In this document: positions 32,006 to 41,530 of the stretch, piece by piece | How the letters are laid out: every line of letters starts with the position of its first letter | Position numbering within the stretch: position 1 is the stretch's first letter | Source: Pedobacter duraquae | GTDB taxonomy: Bacteria; Bacteroidota; Bacteroidia; Sphingobacteriales; Sphingobacteriaceae | Assembly: GCF_004362245.1 (NCBI RefSeq) | Contig: NZ_SNWM01000001.1 | Location: 372,001-436,000 of the forward strand | Direction of reading: 5' to 3' | DNA: 64,000 nucleotides | The notes under the pieces: generated by a model | Seen by the model: only the letters and a program-made list of their open reading frames with translations | What the model was told of the DNA's origin: nothing | Database searches by the model: none | Made by a program: the position numbers and the translations under genes

Positions 32006-32407
32006 ATGAAAAAGATCGCATTAACAATAGCACTGGCAGTTTTTGGATTAACAGCCAGTTACGCACAGAAAACAGAAAAAGCTCATCTGACTCCTGAGCA
32101 GAAGGCACAGAAATCTACTGCGAAACTGCAGACAGACTTAGCCCTGGATGCAAAACAAAAAGATGCAGTTTATAAGATCGAACTGGAAAAATTTAAGCAT
32201 AACGAATCTTGGCATAAAGCAAAGCACGATGCAAAAGCTGCTGACAAGGACAAACAGAAAGCTTTCCTAACTGCAAATAAGGGACAGCTTGAAAAGGTGC
32301 TTACACCAGATCAGAAGAAAAAATTTGCTGGTTTACAACAAGAGAAAAAAGACCATAAAAAAGGCAAAGGTCATAACAAACAAAAAGCCGAAAAATCTAA
32401 GGCATAA
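32006..32407 (+). CDS. Small secreted Lys-rich protein
   Basis: A 133-residue exported protein with a signal peptide (about residues 1-20, ending ASYAQ) and a mature part of about 113 residues that is extremely rich in Lys, Ala and Gln, predicted helical. LTPEQKAQ (about 28-35) and LTPDQKKKF (about 98-106) resemble the paired helical motifs of Spy/CpxP-like or DUF4890-type periplasmic proteins. The Lys/His-rich tail is low complexity. A periplasmic chaperone-like role is possible but not shown. It is monocistronic, with a strong terminator overlapping its stop codon. Confidence 0.85.
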   Translation: MKKIALTIALAVFGLTASYAQKTEKAHLTPEQKAQKSTAKLQTDLALDAKQKDAVYKIELEKFKHNESWHKAKHDAKAADKDKQKAFLTANKGQLEKVLTPDQKKKFAGLQQEKKDHKKGKGHNKQKAEKSKA

Positions 32408-32440
32408 AAAAAGGGAGCTTTTAGCTCCCTTTTTTTATTG
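32405..32440. terminator. Bidirectional terminator between the secreted protein and rplT
   Basis: A perfect AAAAAAAGGGAGC / GCTCCCTTTTTTT stem with a 5-base loop between convergent genes. It can serve both the upstream plus-strand gene and the thrS-infC-rpmI-rplT transcript on the minus strand. Confidence 0.9.
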
Positions 32441-32455
32441 ATCTATTTATCAGTA

Positions 32456-32800
32456 CTATTTTACTAAATCGATTACAGCTTTGAAAGCTGCAGGGTGATT
32501 CATAGCTAAGTCAGCTAAAACCTTACGGTTAAGGCCAATGTTTTTAGTAGCTAGTTTACCAATCAATTGAGAGTAAGAAATACCGTGTTGACGTGCTCCA
32601 GCGTTGATACGTTGAATCCACAATCCGCGAAATTCTCTTTTCTTAACTTTACGGTCGCGGTATGCATATTGCAAACCTTTTTCAACTGTATTTTTAGCAA
32701 TGGTGAAAACCTTGCTTCTTGATCCCCAATAGCCTTTGGCCATATTTAGGACTTTTTTCCTTCTTCTTCTCGAAGCTACTGCGTTTACCGAACGTGGCAT
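32456..32800 (-). CDS. rplT: 50S ribosomal protein L20
   Basis: A 114-residue large-subunit protein essential for early 50S assembly, binding 23S rRNA. The start [16 protein letters not shown], the AKGYWGSRS segment and the ending typical of L20 are present, and the length matches the family. It is the last gene of the thrS-infC-rpmI-rplT unit, 74 bases after rpmI. In other bacteria L20 represses its own operon by binding the mRNA. The 74-base spacer could hold such a site, but I did not identify one. Confidence 0.98.
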   Translation of the reverse strand: MPRSVNAVASRRRRKKVLNMAKGYWGSRSKVFTIAKNTVEKGLQYAYRDRKVKKREFRGLWIQRINAGARQHGISYSQLIGKLATKNIGLNRKVLADLAMNHPAAFKAVIDLVK

Positions 32801-32874
32801 AGTGTGTTGTTGTTTTGATAAACGGTGTTGCGTATTTCAGCAAACTTACTACCGGGTACCTGGTTAAAAATTAA

Positions 32875-33075
32875 TTATTTACCGATGCAAAGCATACGTT
32901 TAACGTTACCTGTATCTGCTGCTGACACCATGCTGGTGTGGCCCAAATTACGCTTACGTTTAGTTGACATCTTTGTTAAGATGTGGCTTTTGTATGCATT
33001 TTTTCTTGCGATTTTACCTGTTCCAGTAAGCGAAAAACGCTTTTTAGCACTGGAATTGGTTTTCATTTTTGGCAT
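32875..33075 (-). CDS. rpmI: 50S ribosomal protein L35
   Basis: A 66-residue basic protein of the large subunit. It has the family opening [20 protein letters not shown] and the conserved basic stretch with [14 protein letters not shown]. The length is normal. It lies 25 bases after infC and before rplT, in the universally common order infC-rpmI-rplT. Confidence 0.98.
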   Translation of the reverse strand: MPKMKTNSSAKKRFSLTGTGKIARKNAYKSHILTKMSTKRKRNLGHTSMVSAADTGNVKRMLCIGK

Positions 33076-33100
33076 AACCTTGTTTATTTATGTAATTTAT

Positions 33101-33670
33101 TTATTTTTTTGCAACTTTAGGAGCCAGTGTCAGGAACATCCTTTTCCCTTCCAGTTTAGGCAACAATTCTACTTTACCTATGTCTTCAAGTGCCTGAGCA
33201 AACTTAAGTAACAGGATTTCTCCTTGTTCCTTATATACGATCGCTCTACCTTTAAAGTGTACATATGCACGCACTTTTTCACCATTTTCTAAAAAGCTAA
33301 CTGCATGTTTAAGCTTAAATTGGAAATCATGATCATTGGTATTAGGACCGAAACGAATCTCTTTAATTACTGTTTGTTTCGCATTGGCCTTAATTTCCTT
33401 TTGCTTTTTCTTTTGCTCGTAAACGAACTTGCTGTAGTCTATAATCCTGCAAACAGGAGGAACAGCATTTGGAGAAATTTCAACAAGGTCTAATTCCAAT
33501 TCATCGGCAAGGGCCAAAGCTTTTGCCAAAGGATAAATCCCCGGTTCAACATTATCTCCAGCCAATCTTACTTCCTGAGCGCGGATAAACTGATTAATAT
33601 TATGTTCTGCTTCTTTTTTCTTAAAAGGAGGACGTGGTCCCCTATTAAATCCTGGTCTGCCTAATGCCAA
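33101..33670 (-). CDS. infC: Translation initiation factor IF-3 (TTG start)
   Basis: A 189-residue factor that keeps 30S subunits free and checks the start codon. The N-terminal domain (about residues 20-95; [13 protein letters not shown]) and C-terminal domain (about 105-185; [20 protein letters not shown]) are intact. No in-frame ATG exists between an upstream TAA stop and the conserved N-terminal domain. Translation must therefore start at a non-AUG codon, most simply the TTG at 33670. Enterobacterial infC uses AUU and is autoregulated by IF-3 discrimination. The same logic is plausible here. It follows thrS by 13 bases. Confidence 0.96.
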   Translation of the reverse strand: MALGRPGFNRGPRPPFKKKEAEHNINQFIRAQEVRLAGDNVEPGIYPLAKALALADELELDLVEISPNAVPPVCRIIDYSKFVYEQKKKQKEIKANAKQTVIKEIRFGPNTNDHDFQFKLKHAVSFLENGEKVRAYVHFKGRAIVYKEQGEILLLKFAQALEDIGKVELLPKLEGKRMFLTLAPKVAKK

Positions 33671-33683
33671 ATGTGTATCTTGT

Positions 33684-35609
33684 TTAAACTGTTATTTCTT
33701 TAATTAATAATTCACCAAACTCTTGCAGGGTCATTTCTCCCAAATCTCCTTCACCGTGTTTCCTTATTGATAGTTTCCCTTCAGCCATTTCTTTTTCGCC
33801 GATGATCAACATATAAGGTATCTTTTTAACCTCTGCATCTCTGATCTTCCTTCCAATCTTTTCATCACGAAAGTCAATCAAACCGCGAATATCGGAATTA
33901 TTTAGTTCATCTAAAACTTTTTTTGCATAATCTTCATATTTTTCTGAAATAGGAAGGATTATGAATTGTTCCGGAGATAACCACAATGGGAAGTTTCCTG
34001 CACAATGCTCGATAAGTACTGCCACAAATCGTTCCAAAGATCCAAATGGAGCACGATGGATCATCACCGGCCTATGTTTCTGATTGTCGCTACCAGTATA
34101 TTCGAGTTCAAATCTTTCAGGCAAATTGTAATCTACCTGAATAGTTCCGAGTTGCCATCTTCTACCCAGCGCATCTTTAACCATGAAATCTAGCTTTGGT
34201 CCGTAAAATGCAGCCTCGCCCAATTCAATCACAGTTGGCAATCCTTTTTCTTCCGCAGCTTCAATGATAGCCTGCTCTGCCAACTTCCAGTTTTCGTCAG
34301 AACCAATATATTTCGCTTTGTTTTCAGGATCACGAAGTGATATCTGTGCAGTATAACTCTCGAAACCTAAAGATTTGAAGACATACAGTACAAGATCAAT
34401 TACTTTTTTAAATTCTTCCTTTACCTGATCAGGCCTGCAGAATAAGTGTGCATCATCCTGAGTAAATCCTCTTACCCTGGTTAAACCATGCAACTCACCA
34501 CTCTGCTCATACCTGTAAACAGTACCGAATTCAGCAAAGCGTAACGGCAGATCTTTATATGACCTTGGTTTAACCTTGTAGATCTCACAATGGTGCGGAC
34601 AGTTCATTGGTTTTAATAAGAACTCCTCGCCTTCTTGCGGTGTTTTGATAGATTGGAAACTGTCTTTACCATATTTTTCCCAGTGTCCCGAAGTAATATA
34701 AAGATTCTTGTGACCAATATGTGGGGTAATTACCTGCTCATAGCCGGCTTTACCTTGCGCTTTTGTCAGAAATTGAACCAAACGCTCACGTAAAGCAGTA
34801 CCTTTTGGCAACCACAGTGGTAAGCCAGCACCTACTTTTTCAGAAAAAGCAAACAATTCCAATTCCTTACCCAGTTTCCTATGGTCTCTTTTCTTGGCCT
34901 CCTCTATCATGAGCAGGTATTCTGTTAGCTCACTTTGCTTAGGGTAAGTTACGCCATAAATTCTGGTCAGTTGTTTTTTTGTTTCGTCACCACGCCAATA
35001 CGCGCCTGCAACATTCATCAACTTTACAGCTTTAATAAAGCCAGTATTTGGAATGTGTGGTCCACGACATAAATCAGTAAAAGCACCTTGTTTGTAGAAA
35101 GTGATTTTACCGTCCTCTAAACCTTGAAGAAGATCGAGTTTATACTCATCCCCTTTGTCTTCAAAATAAGCAAGTGCATCAGCCTTAGACACCGATGTTC
35201 TTTCGAATACTTCTTTCTGGCGGGCCAGTTCAAGCATTTTTTGTTCGATGGCTTTAAAATCATCCGAAGAAAATTCTTTATCGCCAAAATCTACATCGTA
35301 ATAAAAACCGGTTTCTATAGCAGGTCCGATACCGAATTTAGTACCTGGATATAAAGCTTCTAAAGCTTCTGCCATTAAGTGAGCAGACGAGTGCCAGAAA
35401 GTGGCTTTTCCTGCTGTGTCATTCCATGTCAGCAGTTTTACGGTTGCATCATTGTCAATTGCACGGGAAGCATCCCATACTTCGCCATTTACTTCAGCCG
35501 CTAAAACGTTTCTGGCCAGACCTTCTGAGATTGACAATGCAATCTGATGGGCGGTTGTACCCTGTTCATACGGACGGATAGATCCATCCGGGAGTGTAAT
35601 CTGAATCAT
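33684..35609 (-). CDS. thrS: Threonyl-tRNA synthetase
   Basis: A 641-residue class II aminoacyl-tRNA synthetase that charges tRNA-Thr. The N-terminal TGS domain (about residues 1-62), the editing domain with [11 protein letters not shown] (HxxxH zinc-type motif, about 74-84), the catalytic core with [10 protein letters not shown] and the C-terminal anticodon-binding domain are all present at the expected length. It heads the thrS-infC-rpmI-rplT unit. The 107-base upstream stretch has no T-box, which fits the phylum. Confidence 0.98.
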   Translation of the reverse strand: MIQITLPDGSIRPYEQGTTAHQIALSISEGLARNVLAAEVNGEVWDASRAIDNDATVKLLTWNDTAGKATFWHSSAHLMAEALEALYPGTKFGIGPAIETGFYYDVDFGDKEFSSDDFKAIEQKMLELARQKEVFERTSVSKADALAYFEDKGDEYKLDLLQGLEDGKITFYKQGAFTDLCRGPHIPNTGFIKAVKLMNVAGAYWRGDETKKQLTRIYGVTYPKQSELTEYLLMIEEAKKRDHRKLGKELELFAFSEKVGAGLPLWLPKGTALRERLVQFLTKAQGKAGYEQVITPHIGHKNLYITSGHWEKYGKDSFQSIKTPQEGEEFLLKPMNCPHHCEIYKVKPRSYKDLPLRFAEFGTVYRYEQSGELHGLTRVRGFTQDDAHLFCRPDQVKEEFKKVIDLVLYVFKSLGFESYTAQISLRDPENKAKYIGSDENWKLAEQAIIEAAEEKGLPTVIELGEAAFYGPKLDFMVKDALGRRWQLGTIQVDYNLPERFELEYTGSDNQKHRPVMIHRAPFGSLERFVAVLIEHCAGNFPLWLSPEQFIILPISEKYEDYAKKVLDELNNSDIRGLIDFRDEKIGRKIRDAEVKKIPYMLIIGEKEMAEGKLSIRKHGEGDLGEMTLQEFGELLIKEITV

Positions 35610-35716
35610 CTACAAATATGATTTACTAGTTAAAAATGTATAAATTATTGAAATCACCTACGCTGTGATTTTCCAATTACAAAGGTAAATAATTTTCGCC
35701 GATCTACCCTATAACA

Positions 35717-35750
35717 CACAAAAAAGCCCCCAAATTTATTGGAGGCTTAT
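35717..35750 (-). terminator. Terminator after the GLPGLI gene
   Basis: On the minus strand AGCCTCC, a 9-base loop and GGGGGCT form a 7-pair stem with one G-T pair, followed by six T residues. It lies 20 bases after the stop codon of the GLPGLI gene and before thrS. Confidence 0.8.
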
Positions 35751-35769
35751 CAATTTAATTTTGGAAATA

Positions 35770-36639
35770 TTAACCGCCGATCACAATGTTTCGAACATTG
35801 CCACCTCTATTGTTATTATTTCTCATTTGCTTCATGCGTTGTTCCATTTTCGCCTTGTACTGATCCGGCGTAATTACAATACCCTTTTTAGGCAGGTTAA
35901 CGTCTTTGTTGCTAACGTTCCTATATTCGATACTCGTTGCGATTGTACTGGATCCTTTACCTTCGATGGCCAGCACCGCGCCTTCAGTCCAGAATTCTGG
36001 CTTTGGAGAAAAGTCGAATCCGAGCTCTTTAGTATACCATACATTAGTTTCTTCAGTAATTTCGCGTTCTTCATTCATGATCCTTCTTGTAGAAACCGTC
36101 TTGTAGACTACTTTATTACAAGTAAGACCAAGAATTTTTTTAGTCTCATCAGACTTCGTTACAGTTGTCACAGGAGCCTTAGCTGGAGCCATTGGTCCCA
36201 TGTTCATCACCGGACTACTGGAAACACCTAATTTAGCTTGAAGAAAATAAGTGGTATCACTAAGGTCAAATACTTCAGTCAGTTTGTTTTCAAGGAAATT
36301 GAAATAAAGATCGTGACCAGCGGCACCGAAACCTCCGAACCCACCAAAACCACGCGCCCCTCCGTTACCACCTCCAGCACCGGTATTGCTATCTTCTACC
36401 TCTTCAGCGGTCATATAACTGGCATTGGTTGCATTAAATAACAACTCAAAATTTGATTTAGAACTTTTAGGCATACGTGCCAACATTTCTTCAGATAATT
36501 TAACACCATTTGCCGCTGCCATAGCCGCAGGATCAAATGAAGATGTAAACTGGATAGCTCCTGATTGTTTTTTTTGTTGAGCATTCAGTTGTAAAGAAAG
36601 TAAAACTATGCCAAAAATGGCCGCAATGTGTCTTTTCAT
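35770..36639 (-). CDS. GLPGLI family secreted protein
   Basis: A 289-residue exported protein with a signal peptide (about residues 1-20, ending LQLNAQ). The family hallmark appears as KKILGLTCNKVVYK (about 177-190), followed by WYTKELGFDFSPK. A Gly/Phe-rich loop lies at about 93-115, and the C-terminus is Asn/Arg/Met-rich and low complexity. GLPGLI proteins are Bacteroidota-specific and often accompany TonB-dependent systems, but their function is not established. It is monocistronic, with its own terminator. Confidence 0.9.
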   Translation of the reverse strand: MKRHIAAIFGIVLLSLQLNAQQKKQSGAIQFTSSFDPAAMAAANGVKLSEEMLARMPKSSKSNFELLFNATNASYMTAEEVEDSNTGAGGGNGGARGFGGFGGFGAAGHDLYFNFLENKLTEVFDLSDTTYFLQAKLGVSSSPVMNMGPMAPAKAPVTTVTKSDETKKILGLTCNKVVYKTVSTRRIMNEEREITEETNVWYTKELGFDFSPKPEFWTEGAVLAIEGKGSSTIATSIEYRNVSNKDVNLPKKGIVITPDQYKAKMEQRMKQMRNNNNRGGNVRNIVIGG

Positions 36640-36709
36640 GGGACTTGATAAAATTTGTACAAATTTAAGCGATTTAAATATTCCTTTTGTTAAAGTATGT
36701 TAAATGTTA

Positions 36710-37447
36710 CTAATATTCAGTGCTTTCCAACCAGCCATTTGCAAGCACGTCGGCCAGATGCATAGTCTTTAACGGAATTTGATGTTTATCGATGTAACCT
36801 TGAAGATGTAACAGACAAGAAAGATCAGTTGAAATGATGTAATCCACTTCTTGTTCCAGCGCATTATTGATCTTTTGCTCTGCCATTGCCGAAGAGATAG
36901 CGTCAAATTTCACGGAGAACGTACCACCAAAACCGCAGCACATATCCGTATCCTTCATTTCCACCATTTCCAGTCCATGTACTTTAGCGAGCAATTGCCG
37001 GGGTTCCTCTTTAATCTTACATTCCCGCAATCCACTACAGGAGTCATGATAAACTGCCCTTCCTTCCAGCTCTGCGCCGAAGTAATCACGTTTAAGTACA
37101 TTCACCAGAAAATCGGACAGTTCAAAAATATTTCCTTGTATATTTCTGCAGCGGTTATGGACTATGGTATTTGTAAACAGATCGTTAAATCCATTCTTCA
37201 CCATGCCTACACAGGAAGCAGACGGCGCCACTATATATTTTGTATCGGAGAAATCAGTTAAAAATTTGTTCCCTGTTTCCTTCGCTTCCTCCCAGTAGCC
37301 TGCATTGTATGCGGGCTGTCCACAGCAGGTCTGCTCAGGATTATAACTTACTATACAACCAGATTTTTCAAGTACCTTAATCGTGTTAAAGGCAGTCTCC
37401 GGATATAATTGATCGATAAAACACGGTATAAACAATTCTATATTCAT
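36710..37447 (-). CDS. CCG-domain (Fe-S)-binding oxidoreductase subunit, LutA-like
   Basis: A 245-residue protein with two cysteine-rich CCG domains: CCGQPAYNAGYW in the first half (about residues 41-52) and CCGFGGTFSVKFD in the second (about 163-175). These bind iron-sulfur clusters in LutA/YkgE and GlcF-type proteins. LutA acts with LutB and LutC in lactate oxidation, but neither partner gene is visible here. It lies 21 bases after the UMF1-type transporter gene on the same strand, so the two are probably one transcript and the transporter may move a related metabolite. Confidence 0.9.
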   Translation of the reverse strand: MNIELFIPCFIDQLYPETAFNTIKVLEKSGCIVSYNPEQTCCGQPAYNAGYWEEAKETGNKFLTDFSDTKYIVAPSASCVGMVKNGFNDLFTNTIVHNRCRNIQGNIFELSDFLVNVLKRDYFGAELEGRAVYHDSCSGLRECKIKEEPRQLLAKVHGLEMVEMKDTDMCCGFGGTFSVKFDAISSAMAEQKINNALEQEVDYIISTDLSCLLHLQGYIDKHQIPLKTMHLADVLANGWLESTEY

Positions 37448-37468
37448 GGTAAATTTCTATAGGTAGCT

Positions 37469-38779
37469 TTACAGCTCCGTCGCAACAAATTTAGGCGACA
37501 CTTTTTTTAGCAACAGCAAAAACACCAGTCCCAGGATAAAAAACGAGGTCAACGCAATAATAGAGCTTCTCATATCTCCCGTAAGTTCTTCTACATATGC
37601 AAAACTTGCCAGACCGGCAACAATAGCTAATTTTTCAGTAACGTCATAAAAACTAAAAAACGATGTCGTATCAGCGGTACCTTCAGGAATATACTTCGAA
37701 TAGGTAGAGCGGGAGAGCGACTGTATTCCGCCCATTACCAGTCCTACGACAGCTGCAAGCGCATAAAACATATTTGCCGTGTATACAAAGTACGCCGCGA
37801 TGCAAACCAAAACCCAAATGAAAACAACAATGATAAGTACCTGAACGTTTCCATATGTGCGCGACAATTTCGACATCAGGTTGGCACCGAGGATGGCGAC
37901 CAATTGAATAATCAATATTACGACGATGAGACTTTCTGTTGGTAAATGAAGTATTTTTTCTCCAAAACTTGCTGCTACCAGCATTACCGTCTGAACTCCC
38001 ATAGAATAGCAGAAAAAGGCGACGAGAAATCTTTTCAGGACGACCATCTGTTTTACCTGCAGCCAAACTTTCTTTAATTCGGCGAAGCCATTAGACACCT
38101 TCTTTTGCTCCTCAGGATTATAGTTAGGGCTTCCCTTAGGTAAAAAATAAAACGGAATCTGAGCAAACACCAACCACCAGATGCCAACAAGAAGAAACGA
38201 TAGTCTGGGGGGGAAACTTAAGTCATTAATACCAAACCATTCAGGCTTTAAAACAAATAAAAAGCAAATCAATTGCAATAGCACACTTCCTACATAACCG
38301 TATGTAAAACCTTTAGCACTCACCGCATCCTGCTTATCAAGACTTGCAATTTCGGGCAGATAAGAGTTATAGAACACAAATCCACCTGCGTAACCCACAG
38401 CTGCTAGTGCGAAACAAATTACACCCAATTCCAACGTATCCAACTTAAAGAAGTACAATCCGCAGCAAGCAAGCGATCCCAGCCATGTAAAAAGCTTCAT
38501 GTAGATCTTTTTGTTCCCTTTATGATCTGCAGCAGAACTCAGCACTGGCGATAAAAGTACTATAATCAAATAGGCAACGGCCAGCGCGTAGTTAGATAAA
38601 GCTGTGTTAACAAACCTCATCCCAAAAAAGTAAACCTTATCACCATTTTCTGGTGTTTGCGTAATGATCGTATAATATGCTGGAAAGATCGTAGAGGTTA
38701 TAACGAGATTATATGCGGAGTTTGCCCAGTCGAACATCGCCCACGCACGAATAACCTTTTTATCATTTTTCAATCCCAT
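37469..38779 (-). CDS. UMF1/ATG22-type MFS transporter
   Basis: A 436-residue inner-membrane transporter with about 12 predicted helices. The opening RAWAMFDWANSAYNLVITS is the signature of the UMF1 branch related to vacuolar Atg22. The loop between helices 6 and 7 (about residues 205-235) is charged as expected. Substrates of bacterial members are unknown; the yeast relative exports amino acids from the vacuole. It is upstream of, and almost contiguous with, the LutA-like gene. Confidence 0.9.
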   Translation of the reverse strand: MGLKNDKKVIRAWAMFDWANSAYNLVITSTIFPAYYTIITQTPENGDKVYFFGMRFVNTALSNYALAVAYLIIVLLSPVLSSAADHKGNKKIYMKLFTWLGSLACCGLYFFKLDTLELGVICFALAAVGYAGGFVFYNSYLPEIASLDKQDAVSAKGFTYGYVGSVLLQLICFLFVLKPEWFGINDLSFPPRLSFLLVGIWWLVFAQIPFYFLPKGSPNYNPEEQKKVSNGFAELKKVWLQVKQMVVLKRFLVAFFCYSMGVQTVMLVAASFGEKILHLPTESLIVVILIIQLVAILGANLMSKLSRTYGNVQVLIIVVFIWVLVCIAAYFVYTANMFYALAAVVGLVMGGIQSLSRSTYSKYIPEGTADTTSFFSFYDVTEKLAIVAGLASFAYVEELTGDMRSSIIALTSFFILGLVFLLLLKKVSPKFVATEL

Positions 38780-38822
38780 AATACAAATAAGGAACTAAAG
38801 TATAAAAAAATTGATAAAGGCT

Positions 38823-39533
38823 TTAATTTACTTTCTCAAGCTTTGCCGCACCTTTTTTGTTCTCTTTGATAGTCTTAGGATTACCTCTGTAGTAAATCTC
38901 ACTTGCGCCTGAAGTTTCCACATAAAGCTCATTCAGAACGTTGATTTTAGAATTACCCAATCCTTCTATATTTAACTTGTAAATACCAACAGTGAAATCC
39001 TGCGCCCCTAACGTAATCGTACCTTTCGAATTCAGCTCATGCTGACCAGCTTGCCCGGTTAATTTCAAATCAGTTACACCTTCGGAGACGGTACTCACTT
39101 TTCCAGCCTGAAGATTCAGATTGGCACTAATCGTTCCTGAAAATTCAAGTTTCAAATCGCCCAGTTTTAGAACACCGGTACTGACTATCGTTGACGCTCC
39201 TTTTACCTTAAGTTGTGTGAGGGGGCCTATTCCAGCGTGTACTACTATAGAGTCTGTTCCACAATATTTATCTGCATCGAGTTTCACGGTAAGTTCCGAC
39301 CCGCTCACTTTGGTTTCAATAGCATCTACTACATTCGAATCTGCCGATACTGTTATCGCATAGCTGCTATCCTGATGAATCACCAGCTTAATGGGACCCG
39401 TTAAACTGATTTTGTCGAAGTTTTTGGCAACGATCTTCTTTTCGATATGTTTTCCGGAATCTTCGATGCATTTTGATTTGCAGCCAGCAAAAGCTATTGC
39501 AAGGATCAGAAAAAGGCCTACAGGTTGTTTCAT
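38823..39533 (-). CDS. Head-GIN (DUF2807) lipoprotein
   Basis: A 236-residue exported protein. The lipobox is AIAFAGC with Cys18. The mature part is a right-handed beta-solenoid-like domain rich in Val, Ser, Lys and Thr (about residues 40-220), with repeated segments such as FDKISLTGPIKLVIHQD and GNSKINVLNELYVETSGASEI. The fold is called head-GIN or putative auto-transporter adhesin. It is common in Bacteroidota and of unknown function. It lies on the same strand as, and 35 bases after, recQ. Confidence 0.9.
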   Translation of the reverse strand: MKQPVGLFLILAIAFAGCKSKCIEDSGKHIEKKIVAKNFDKISLTGPIKLVIHQDSSYAITVSADSNVVDAIETKVSGSELTVKLDADKYCGTDSIVVHAGIGPLTQLKVKGASTIVSTGVLKLGDLKLEFSGTISANLNLQAGKVSTVSEGVTDLKLTGQAGQHELNSKGTITLGAQDFTVGIYKLNIEGLGNSKINVLNELYVETSGASEIYYRGNPKTIKENKKGAAKLEKVN

Positions 39534-39568
39534 AAGTTAAAGGTAGCAAATAGCACTCCAAAACAGGA

Positions 39569-41461
39569 TTACAAATAATAGTTTTTACCGTCGGTTTTAA
39601 TTTTTCCCGAATCAAGCAACAAGCGAAGTCTGCTGAGCTTTTCGTTCTCATTTCCGGTTTTAACTGATAACATGATTTCATCCAAAACCTGAGGCCCCGT
39701 TTGCAATAAGGTTACCATGTCGAATTCTATCTTTTCATTAATTTCATCACTCTCCAGCATTTTCTTTTCGTCAATACAAATATCGCAAATACCACATTTA
39801 GGGGCATGCGGCTCACTAAAATAGGCGAGTAATTGTATACTTCTGCAAACAGGTTCTGACGCATAACGAAGAACTCCGGCAATCTGATCTTCCTGAATAC
39901 GTTTTCTTAAATTAAGGTAATTGGAATCTATGTCCATATGAAGCTGGTCCACCCTGGATCGGATAAACTGGAGTTGCGGCTGATCTGACTGGGGGAGGTA
40001 AGATATCAATCCCTGCTCCTGCAGCTTATTTAATAAGTTAACAACAACGTTGTAAGACGCCCCTATTCTACCGGCAATATCATTTTCGTTAATCTTAACA
40101 TATTGGTCAAATGCTCCCCCGTACGACCTCAAAATCGTTTTGATCAGGGTATCATAGCCGGCATTTTCAATTTGAAAGCGATAAGCATCCTCATGACCTA
40201 CGATAAAAAGCAACCTGGATTGCAAAAAAATGTTCTCTGATAATGTAAGATACCCATCATGCTCCAGAAACTTTAATGCAGAAATGGTCTTGATCACACC
40301 AAGCTTAAATCTCTTACAAAAATCGGCAAGATCAAAGGAAAAACTTAAACCCTCTCCCGCTCCGTAGGCAAGCTGAAAATAACTACCAAGATGGTGGTAA
40401 ACAACTTTAATTTCATGCACCGTTGGAAAGTTATCAGTATATTTTGCCTTGAGCGATAGTTGGTCTGATTGATTAGCCAGTAAAACTGCAAATGCACGCC
40501 GTTCATCACGACCGGCCCTTCCAGCTTCCTGATAATACGCTTCAAGGCTTTCGGGTAAGTCCAGATGCACAACAAACCTAACATCAGGCTTGTCTATACC
40601 CATACCAAAAGCATTGGTTGCAACCATAACCTGTATTTTGTTTTTCTTCCAGTCTTCTTGTTTTTTTGACCGATCCTTACTGTCGATCCCAGCATGATAA
40701 AAATCGGCAGCAATATTATTTCTTTGCAGAAACTGAGCTACTTCGGCAGTTTCTCTTCTATTACGCACATATACGAGTCCACTCCCCTTCACATTTTTGA
40801 CCACATCAATCAGCTTTTTGTATTTGTCTTCCAGATCAAGTACTACGTAGCTCAGATTTTTCCTTGCAAAACTTTTAACAAAAACGCCGGGCGACTTCAT
40901 TTCGAGTTTATCGATGATATCAGCACGTACAAAATCTGTAGCAGTAGCTGTTAATGCGATAAAAGGTACGGCAGGATGTATGAGCCTTAAATCCTTGATC
41001 AACAGGTATGGCGGTCTGAAATCGTATCCCCATTGGGAAATGCAATGCGCCTCATCAATAGCAATAAGATTAACATCCATATAGGAAATACGTTCCTTTA
41101 CAATAGGCGACAGCAACCGTTCTGGTGATAAATAAAGAAACTTTATTTTCCCATATATGCAATTATCAAGCAGGATATCAATCTCCCTTTTACCCATACC
41201 TGCATAGATTGCTACTGCCTGTATGCCCTTTGCCTTTAAATTTTCTACCTGATCTTTCATCAAAGCGATCAATGGAGAAACGACAAGACAGATCCCCGGC
41301 TTAGTTAACGCAGGAACCTGGAAACAAACAGATTTACCTCCTCCTGTAGGCAGAAGCGCAAGTGTATCCTGCCCGCTTAAAACTGAATCTATAATATCTT
41401 CCTGTAAAGGTCTGAAGGTTTCAAATCCCCAAAACTGTTTTAAAATCTCCGCTTTATTCAT
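39569..41461 (-). CDS. recQ: RecQ-family ATP-dependent DNA helicase
   Basis: A 630-residue 3'-5' DNA helicase. Motif 0 (FWGFETFRPLQEDII), Walker A (LLPTGGGKSVCFQ), DEAH box (AIDEAHCISQWGYDFRP), motif VI (YYQEAGRAGRDE) and the zinc-binding four-Cys RQC part (CRSIQLLAYF to CGICDIC) are all present. The protein ends soon after a winged-helix-like region, without a clear HRDC domain. The ATG at 41461 was chosen; another in-frame ATG lies four codons earlier. Roles are in recombination and replication repair. It is divergent from the PD40-amidohydrolase gene. Confidence 0.95.
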   Translation of the reverse strand: MNKAEILKQFWGFETFRPLQEDIIDSVLSGQDTLALLPTGGGKSVCFQVPALTKPGICLVVSPLIALMKDQVENLKAKGIQAVAIYAGMGKREIDILLDNCIYGKIKFLYLSPERLLSPIVKERISYMDVNLIAIDEAHCISQWGYDFRPPYLLIKDLRLIHPAVPFIALTATATDFVRADIIDKLEMKSPGVFVKSFARKNLSYVVLDLEDKYKKLIDVVKNVKGSGLVYVRNRRETAEVAQFLQRNNIAADFYHAGIDSKDRSKKQEDWKKNKIQVMVATNAFGMGIDKPDVRFVVHLDLPESLEAYYQEAGRAGRDERRAFAVLLANQSDQLSLKAKYTDNFPTVHEIKVVYHHLGSYFQLAYGAGEGLSFSFDLADFCKRFKLGVIKTISALKFLEHDGYLTLSENIFLQSRLLFIVGHEDAYRFQIENAGYDTLIKTILRSYGGAFDQYVKINENDIAGRIGASYNVVVNLLNKLQEQGLISYLPQSDQPQLQFIRSRVDQLHMDIDSNYLNLRKRIQEDQIAGVLRYASEPVCRSIQLLAYFSEPHAPKCGICDICIDEKKMLESDEINEKIEFDMVTLLQTGPQVLDEIMLSVKTGNENEKLSRLRLLLDSGKIKTDGKNYYL

Positions 41462-41530
41462 AAAAGGTTCCATTCAAAACTATAAAAACGAACTGATATT
41501 ATTAAATTGCGCTTTATATAACCTGATATT

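Noticed and set aside
39121..39363. Frames opposite the head-GIN gene
   Set aside because: They are low-complexity antisense readings of the beta-solenoid repeats.
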